The position numbers and the translations under genes are program-made. A model generated the notes under the pieces. That model had not been told where the DNA came from. It searched no databases and saw only the letters and a list, made by a program, of their open reading frames with translations. From positions 186,001 to 250,000 of the forward strand of contig JAQPZY010001500.1 in assembly GCA_029931535.1 (NCBI GenBank): DNA of 64,000 bases, read 5' to 3'. Position 1 is the first letter of the stretch; each line of letters opens with the position of its first letter. The DNA comes from Margaritifera margaritifera (Eukaryota; Mollusca; Bivalvia; Unionida; Margaritiferidae). Below, one piece after another: positions 57,201-64,000 of the stretch.

Positions 57201-57478
57201 TGTGGAATATTTTATTGGCATGAGATAAAATTATACTAGAGTTAGTAAAATGTATATATAGGTTTCATATATACTTTCAGAGACGAAGACGTAGGCTTGA
57301 ATGCTCAGTACCATTACCATATGATAAAAAGTATTTAATCCAACAAACAACGATATAGATCCAAGCACGTTGAAACGATTTATAATAACTGTAAGATTTA
57401 TATTAATACTGATTGGAGATATATTAGAGTTAAAAATAAATATCTTAAATTCATAATGGGTCTGTAGAACATAAAACT

Positions 57479-58480
57479 GTACATCATGAATTTGGAGAAC
57501 CTACACCAGCTGCTATGTTAAGTCCGTACAAACGGCATTATAATTACGGAGCTGGAATAGTCGAATACTGGAGAAATTGGCAGGCGAAGAAATTAATAAA
57601 ATGGTAACACCATATAAAGAAATAGGATTGACTTATTTCTTTCCTCAACATAGCAAAGGACTAACAATGAAATCTATATCAAATTATTTGATAATATATA
57701 ACATCTATTGCAGCTGGCCAAGTAGCAAATGCAATAACTATTACACAGCCTGGTTCTATTGTTATAGACAGTATAAAGAAATGTTTGAAGCATAAATTTA
57801 GCTGAACAAGGTTATGGCTCAGACTAAAACGTCGCAAAAATATTTCAAAAATATATTTCACATTCCAAAGTTAGATTGAACTATCCAGTTGATGGTGATG
57901 GAATATTGTTATTATCCAGTGATATGGTGATGGCATATTTTTATTATCCAGTGATATGGTAATGAAAAGAGATAGCATTGAAGGTTATAATATCAGTTTA
58001 AAAACGTCATCAGATTAATTTAAACTAAACACTGGCGTGGTAGATTATATAATACCAGCAGCTGATAAACTGTCGTTAACAATTCGGTAACAATTCGTCC
58101 AAAATTTAGACAAGGAGGAGAATAAGGTTAATAAGAATTATGTAGACATGCTTATAACACCAACAACAGTACCACCAACTCATATACCTCATGATTGTTA
58201 ACATATAGATCATAAAACAAATAAACAAACGTTTATTAATATTTCCATGTTTTCAGGACCTGGCGCAATTTGCTTTTTAAAATAGATTAACATATTAATC
58301 AGCTAGTTAATAGATTAGTTAATCATTTGTTACCATAAATAAAACTTTTAATACAATTTCAGAGAAGAAGTTAATTATTGCAAAAATAAACAAAATAACA
58401 TTATCAGCTATTAAAAAAATAACTTTTTCGGCTGATGTTCAAAGCCAGCTTATTACATTCTGCTGCTTTTCGTTATGTTA
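57479..58480 (+). other. Degenerate coding-like tract in the decayed Polinton
   Basis: Short frames such as GEPTPAAMLSPYKRHYNYGA (57,490) and NYVDMLITPTTVPPTHIPH (58,136) look protein-derived but are broken by stops. I do not recognise the products; capsid-side proteins would be expected here. Confidence 0.3.
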
Positions 58481-58490
58481 TCTAAGTTAT

Positions 58491-58735
58491 CTAAGTTAAA
58501 CAAATACTCAGCAATATTTGACATATGTTTTTTTTGAATATATCAAAGCACGATTCCGCGCTACCACTACCGTCACTACCACCGCTTCTTACTGTTAGTC
58601 CTTTTACAAAATTTGCATTGGCTAGACCAAACGTTGCTACTATTATACTAATAGCTGTAAAAACAGTAACGATTGTTGCACCTCTTTCTTTAAACAGCCG
58701 TTTCAAACTCTCACCTAACGGTAACTTTCTCTAAT
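58491..58735 (-). pseudogene. Polinton hydrophobic virion-type protein fragment
   Basis: The minus strand reads LPLGESLKRLFKERGATIVT then a hydrophobic Ile/Val/Ala helix and a Gly/Ser tail. A basic start, one hydrophobic segment and a Gly/Ser-rich end is the plan of a small Polinton protein; the tail past SGSAESC looks degraded. Confidence 0.5.
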
Positions 58736-58969
58736 TTTGATATGTATTTTGTGGATAATTTACCTAAAGTTAATTTCCATATCCGCAGTTATATGGCCAA
58801 CTATCTGTGATTTATGGATTTTAGTTGTTTTCAAAAATTCTTTCAATTTAGATTTTCTTTTATTTAAAGCTGGATATTTTTCTTTAGCAATGTCATTTTT
58901 ATACCTGCTTTCTGTTTATCAAACGAATCAAGGCTTTTGTTCTAAATGCTTTAATTCTGAAATAAATAC

Positions 58970-59640
58970 TTTAGCTGCATCTGCACGACCCCTTAATTCG
59001 GATGACCAGTTACAGGAAGATATAGTTGATATGAAAGCATCTAAAAAGCTTAATGCTGATTATAGATATATTCTGGCAGTGATAACTGTCTTCTCAAAAT
59101 ATGCCCGGGCTAAGAAAGTAAAAACAAAACAGGTAGATGACATACATGATGCCTTTAGGAAATATTTGAAGAGAGAGAGCCAGAAAAAAGTTACAGTTTC
59201 ATGAAGGAAAGGAATTTTATAGCGTGAAGGACAAGGAACTATTGGAAAATAAAACAAAACTGAGTACTTTTCCAATCATTCAGACAAAAAAAAGCGTCTG
59301 TAGTAGAAAGATTTAATCGAACTCTGTAAGACTAGAATGTGGAAGTATTTTTAGTAAAAATTAAAGCAGAAAATCGGTAGATATATATTATCAGACCTTA
59401 TTGATGGATTCAATAGATCATATCACCGATCTATAGACATGTCGACGGCATGTCCAGCAACAGGTGAAAAGTATGGATTAACTTTCTTGCTATCTTACAA
59501 CAGATGACTATGGAACGCCAAATATAAAATTGGTGAGAAAGCCAGGAACCCAAAATACAGGTCTGTTTTTGCTAAATAATTTCACGGAAGAGATTTTTAT
59601 ATTCATTTCAAAAGAGTCTAGTTTTTTAATATAAAGACTT
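58970..59640 (+). pseudogene. Polinton integrase, frameshifted
   Basis: The core begins DDQLQEDIVDMKASKKLNAD and YRYILAVITVFSKYARAKK (first catalytic Asp region). It continues after a stop with GKEFYSVKDKELLEN, then the catalytic Glu in VERFNRTL (~59,310), then MWKYF, LIDGFNRSYHRSID and the SH3-like YKIGEKARNPKYRSVF. Several stops and frame changes. The domain order is that of a Polinton rve integrase; no chromodomain is seen. Confidence 0.8.
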
Positions 59641-59859
59641 AGATTTCGCACTATTTTTATGATATAAATAGTAATTAATAGACTATATTGTTTTTTTATA
59701 AGTAAATGTCACAAAATTTGCTTAAAATAATTAAATAAATAAATAAATAAATAAATAAGTAAATAAACAAATAAATATCAAAATCTGAAAGAAGGAAATA
59801 AATCCTCCTTTAATTCAACTTCTAACGATAGGAGAAATAAAACGAACTGTGAATGAAGG
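59641..59859. other. AT-rich spacer with (AAAT)n
   Basis: A run of AAAT/AAAC units at 59,730-59,775 separates the integrase and polymerase relics. Confidence 0.6.
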
Positions 59860-62800
59860 TAAAAAATAATTGTTGCAAGAAAGCTAGAAGATTCGTTTAA
59901 CGAACGTTTAAATGAATATAGATTTCAAGCTGGAGAAGAAAGTAATAAGATTTTCTTTCGAAGAGGTTGAACAGTGCTTATGAAAAATAATAGGTAGAAA
60001 AAGCAGAGATTTACATTTAGTGAAAGTACAGCTATATTTATCGATTCAACTCGTAGGAAGGATATAGAAGAAGATGGAGTACATCAGTATCGTTATGTAG
60101 AGTTGTATCATAGAACACTAGCTGAAAACTGTTTGATATACTAGATACAAAATTTGATTAGAAAACAAGTATAGATACGCATTGAGTTTTAGATATAAAA
60201 AATTATTTAACTTCACATGTTGATAAATTTGCACCAATATGACAGAAATCACACTTAGATTTAACATATTAGATAAAACGAAATAAAAAAACCTGGATCA
60301 ATGTACAAAATACTGAGAATATATGTTTTTGTATGCAAAATAATCTCTTTTAAACCCACTTAGTGATCATCAGTATAGACCACAAACTATAATCATAATA
60401 AATATAAACATTGGTTTAATAAATGGCCACTTCATATACAAGAGATAAAAACATTTGAAAATTAATTTATTATTTCTGTTAGTGTCCATGAACAACTGGA
60501 CGAACTTATAAAACCAGTTAGAATAATGGAAAGAGAAAGAGACAGTCATGTAGATCTTTAATCATATTTAAAGGAGACAATAATGATATAGAAGACAATT
60601 TTCATTATCATTACTCTCGAATAAATGATTTATCAAAATTGGGTACATTCCAAATATATATTTTTAAAAAAAAAACAAAAAAAAAAAACGCACGATTAAA
60701 ACAAAAACAAAAAAATACCTTTTCAAGAAGTGGGTTGAATCATTTTTATTCTGATTAAAAATTTGAAGAACACAAAAGATGATGCAGACAAACAACTAAA
60801 CCGAATAAACATAATGTCAGAAGAGGGTTCTGTCATTAAATATAAAAACTATCAAAATCAACTCATGTTTATTTTGATATATATTGTGATTTTGAAAGTA
60901 ATATTGAACCAATAAGTACTATAAATGAGGACGTCAGCAGTATGAATAAGAACCCAAATATGTCATGGACAATAGAAACAGCGAAACACACATAATCAGG
61001 ATTTAGTATTGACCTTAAATCATCTTACATGGAGTGTGAACTCATAGTTACAGAGGAACAAACTGTATCAATAAATTTTACAAATATTTACAATCAATTG
61101 CAGAAGCTGTGTATTTAAAACTAAGACCAAGTAACGCTGCTCGCATGATATTCAGTAATAAAGATAAAAAGCATTATAACTTCACAAACATATGTAATAT
61201 CTGTTAAAAAGGAGATTACTAACGAAGTTATAAATGAAGTCGACGAAGCTCATAAAAATGATGAATATACCACTATGAACAATAAAGTTACATATAGCAG
61301 CAAAGTTACAGATCATGATCACTTAACTGGAAAATGCAGAAGTCCTGCACATCTAAAGTGCAAGTTAAATTATAAATATCCAAAATATATTCCACTTTAT
61401 GTTTATAATTTATCTGGATACGATTCTCATCTGATTATGAAAGCCTTAGTAAAACACGATCCAGATCAAATCAATAATACCAAATAATGATGAAAATCAT
61501 ATTTCGTGTAGTAAGGATTTTATAGTTAATGGCTTTAAAAAACATAATATAAAAAAAAATTAAAAAACGGTAAAGAAGTTTTTGTAAAATGAACAATAGG
61601 AATTTTAGTTAGTTGTCGGTGTATGCGTCAATCCCTAGCTCAACTTGCTAAAAATCTAAAGGATGATAAACTTATAGGAACAATGCAACATTTTGAGCAA
61701 ATGGAAACCACATTTTTGAGAAAAGATATTTATCCATGCGAATATATGGATTTATTTGAAAGATTTAATTAAACTGAGTTACCACCAATCTAGGAATTTT
61801 ATTGAAAGCTCACCAGATCAGGAATTAGTGCAGCAGACTACCACTATGTACAAGATATTATAAAACATTTCAAATTAAATTCTCTTGCCGATCTTTACGA
61901 CTACGACGTAAAAAATGTACTTTAATGCTATGTGATATTTTTGAAGAATTTAGACATGTGTGTATGAATAATTATAAACTATTCCGGGCACATTATTTTT
62001 CTCCACCAGGACTAGCTCATTCTGCTAGTTTGAAAATAATTACGGCAGAATTAGAATTCTTAATAGATTTTGATATATTTTTAATGATTGAATGAATTTG
62101 GAATCAGGGGAGGAATATGCATAACACTTAATAGAGATGCTAAAGGAAATCATGAGTATTAAAACGAAGTTAACAATAACAACAACAAAATAACAAATAA
62201 TGTAGAATACGATACATCAAGGTCAACATAATATGTTATGCAGCTATTCAAAATTAATTCGTATGGCTGGGCCATGTGCTAACCATTGCCCTGTTAGAAA
62301 CTTTAAATGGACATATGAAGAACATTTAATATCTTGGAGTGATGATTCTAAAGCCTAAGGAATTTTAAAAGTAGACTTAGAAGTTATATCTTCAGTTAGG
62401 AGTAAAACTAAAATAGATTGAGAGAGAAGTTTTATTCGAACAAGAGTCGTGGTTAAAATCAAACATTGAGCTTAATACATCTTTGCAACAAAAGGCAACC
62501 AATAACTTTGACAATGACTTTTTAACTTAATGAACAATACCGCCTTTGGAAAACAAATGGAAAATTTAAGAAAGCAAACTAATGTAAAAATAAGTACCAA
62601 TGAAAAGCGATATTTGAAACTTCAAAGGGAAGACTTCATTTGCAAGAATAACATGATAGATGAAGTTATTATATTAGTTAGTTTAAAGCGCAAGAAAATA
62701 AAATTAGTCAAACTAACTTAGGGTGGCATTACAGTTCTAGAAGTAAGCAAGATGCTGATGTATGACTTTTACTACAAGAAGCTAAATAACCAATATAGTG

Positions 62801-63280
62801 TCAAAATTAAGTTTTTTAATGACTGATACGGATTCTCTGTGCATTATTGTTGAAACGGACAAATTTTATAATGATATGAAATAAAATATACAGTTTTACG
62901 ACACAAGGGATTATAAAAATGATAACATATATATGGAATACCATTAGCTAACAAGAAATTCGTTGGATTGTTTGAAGGTGAGATGAATGACATACTAATA
63001 AGAGAGTTTGGTGACCTACGAATGTAAGCTTGATGATTGCAGGAGTGACACAGAAGAAAAAAAGTATGCAAGCGTATTAATAAATCTGTTGTTAAAAAGA
63101 GTCTAAAATGATACATGTACAAATATTGTTATTTAACCAAACTGTAAATCATCATGAAGTGGATTTAATTAGATGATAACATTAAGAGACATACAATGTT
63201 ACGATAAATAAGGTTGCTCTTTTGATGTTAAACGTTATTTAGTTGTTAACATGAATACTTTACCTATACCTTATGGCTAT
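59860..63280 (+). pseudogene. Polinton DNA polymerase B, decayed but nearly full length
   Basis: Ordered matches along the + strand. An N-terminal region (KLEDSFNERLNEYRFQAGEE, RRKDIEEDGVHQYRYVELYH) is followed by the exonuclease I motif in YCDFESNIEPI (~60,868). Next are DHDHLTGKCRSPAH and LSGYDSHLI (61,311-61,440), LRKDIYPCEYMDLFERFN (~61,715), NNTAFGKQMENLRKQT (62,530) and the catalytic TDTDSL (62,822-62,839). The C-terminal LPIPYGY (~63,255) closes it. It would be a protein-primed polymerase. Dozens of stops and shifts make it dead. Confidence 0.88.
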
Positions 63281-63289
63281 GTTCAACCC

Positions 63290-63990
63290 TTGGGAATATT
63301 TCTAGTTAATCTCCTTCAACCTTGTAATCAAACGATATTCCAGAATCATGTTTATGTTTTCTTTAAAATATTTCATCTCTAACGACTACTTGTACTACAT
63401 CATTTTCATTCGAGATGTTTTCCATAGACTTTTTATCTTCTGAGTAAAAAGCTTCTATAAATCTAACATTTTCACGACGAAATTTTATGACAGAATTATA
63501 CGTTTGCACTATTACCCATAAAGATATTCCATAATGCCTATCACTGAATGCTAGTTTTATTAAGTTGGCTGCTTTCGTTTTTTTTTTTGTTTTTGTTTTT
63601 TTTTTACATAATCTAAATTAGTTCAAAGTCTATAGAAAACAAAGTATTAGTTTCCTGGTATATACTGATAAGTAATTCTAGCTATTTATCTAATTTGTCA
63701 CCAGAATATATTAGAATTATATTGTTGTCTCTAAAACTCCATTTTTCTTTTGTAAGTCTCATTGTGCATAAGTGTTAGGCAGATAATGACAATAAAGTCA
63801 AAAATATTTTTATATTCTCTTTCAATCACAGCTAATGCAAACTTCGTTTTTCCGCAATTTGATACACCACGTATAATCATATTATGATGTTCTTTTAGGT
63901 ATGCATTGAAAGTTATTTCGTATTTAATCAGGACGTCCTGACTCTAGAAGAGAATACATTTGGATTGATTATTCTGAATATTTATCCGTG
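63290..63990 (-). pseudogene. Polinton packaging ATPase, decayed
   Basis: Reading leftwards from 63,990: KYEITFNAYLKEHHNMIIRG, Walker A GVSNCGKTKF (~63,850-63,880), EYKNIFDFIVIICLT, a broken middle, then AANLIKLAFSDRHYGISLWV (~63,550), FRRENVRFIEAFYSEDKKSM (~63,440), with further C-terminal residues to ~63,300. Order and motifs fit the A32-like ATPase of Polintons. Stops and lost segments, including the Walker B region, mean it is dead. Confidence 0.8.
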
Positions 63991-64000
63991 CATCAGAAAC

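Larger units (their letters stand above)
57201..64000. mobile_element. Second Polinton, heavily decayed, runs off the window
   Basis: Broken homologues of Polinton genes in order: a hydrophobic virion-type protein (-), integrase (+), polymerase B (+, through its C-terminus) and packaging ATPase (-) meeting it tail to tail at ~63,280. The polymerase and ATPase look like another Polinton lineage: the ATPase P-loop is GVSNCGKT against GPSGSGKT in the 17-kb element, and the gene layout differs. No TIR is visible; the right end lies beyond the window. Confidence 0.8.

Overview
The window looks like intron-rich, AT-rich animal nuclear DNA, probably from a mollusc and plausibly a bivalve. The organism is an inference from a vertebrate-like oxidoreductase gene split by GT-AG introns, tRNA-derived SINEs, long ATGT microsatellites, many solo LTRs and several Polinton/Maverick (adintovirus-like) copies. 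No bacterial features are present.

Layout: 0.7-2.9 kb holds a badly decayed Polinton remnant. 6.1-10.4 kb is a degenerate ~150-bp satellite into which a 2.3-kb ORF1-only non-LTR retrotransposon has inserted, with its own poly(A) tail and target duplication. 10,485-27,498 is a 17,014-bp Polinton with ~1.8-kb near-identical terminal inverted repeats and a perfect 6-bp target-site duplication (TTCGAG). 28,173-45,484 is a prostaglandin reductase 1-like gene on the + strand. Nine exons are recognised; its introns are filled with tandem repeats, solo LTRs, a SINE and microsatellites. 46-50 kb is repeats, a further solo LTR and another SINE. 50.5-52.1 kb is a minus-strand Polinton DNA polymerase B fragment. 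53.3-54.9 kb is a 1.55-kb solo LTR and 55.06-55.34 kb a small MITE. 57.2-64.0 kb is a second decayed Polinton of a different lineage, with integrase, polymerase B and packaging ATPase.

The 17-kb element keeps a full virion module: packaging ATPase, two basic core-like proteins, a lysine-rich conserved protein, integrase with chromodomain, a two-helix membrane protein, minor capsid (penton), pVI-like protein, major capsid (hexon-like), a conserved Cys/His protein and an adenain-type protease. From the integrase onward the genes are almost contiguous, with one 4-bp ATGA overlap. The upstream genes mostly have their own TATA box about 50-80 bp before the ATG. The element cannot be autonomous as assembled: polymerase B is reduced to its N- and C-terminal ends, and the integrase has an in-frame amber stop.

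The left part of the element carries unusual cargo. There is a BIR (inhibitor-of-apoptosis-like) protein, a possible Bcl-2-like protein, a small tail-anchored protein, a five-knuckle CCHC zinc protein, and a chimera joining the start and promoter of the zinc-knuckle gene to an HNH/NUMOD-type endonuclease body. This looks like a host-interaction and nucleic-acid-binding module in a young, probably trans-mobilised Polinton that landed 0.7 kb upstream of the prostaglandin reductase coding start.
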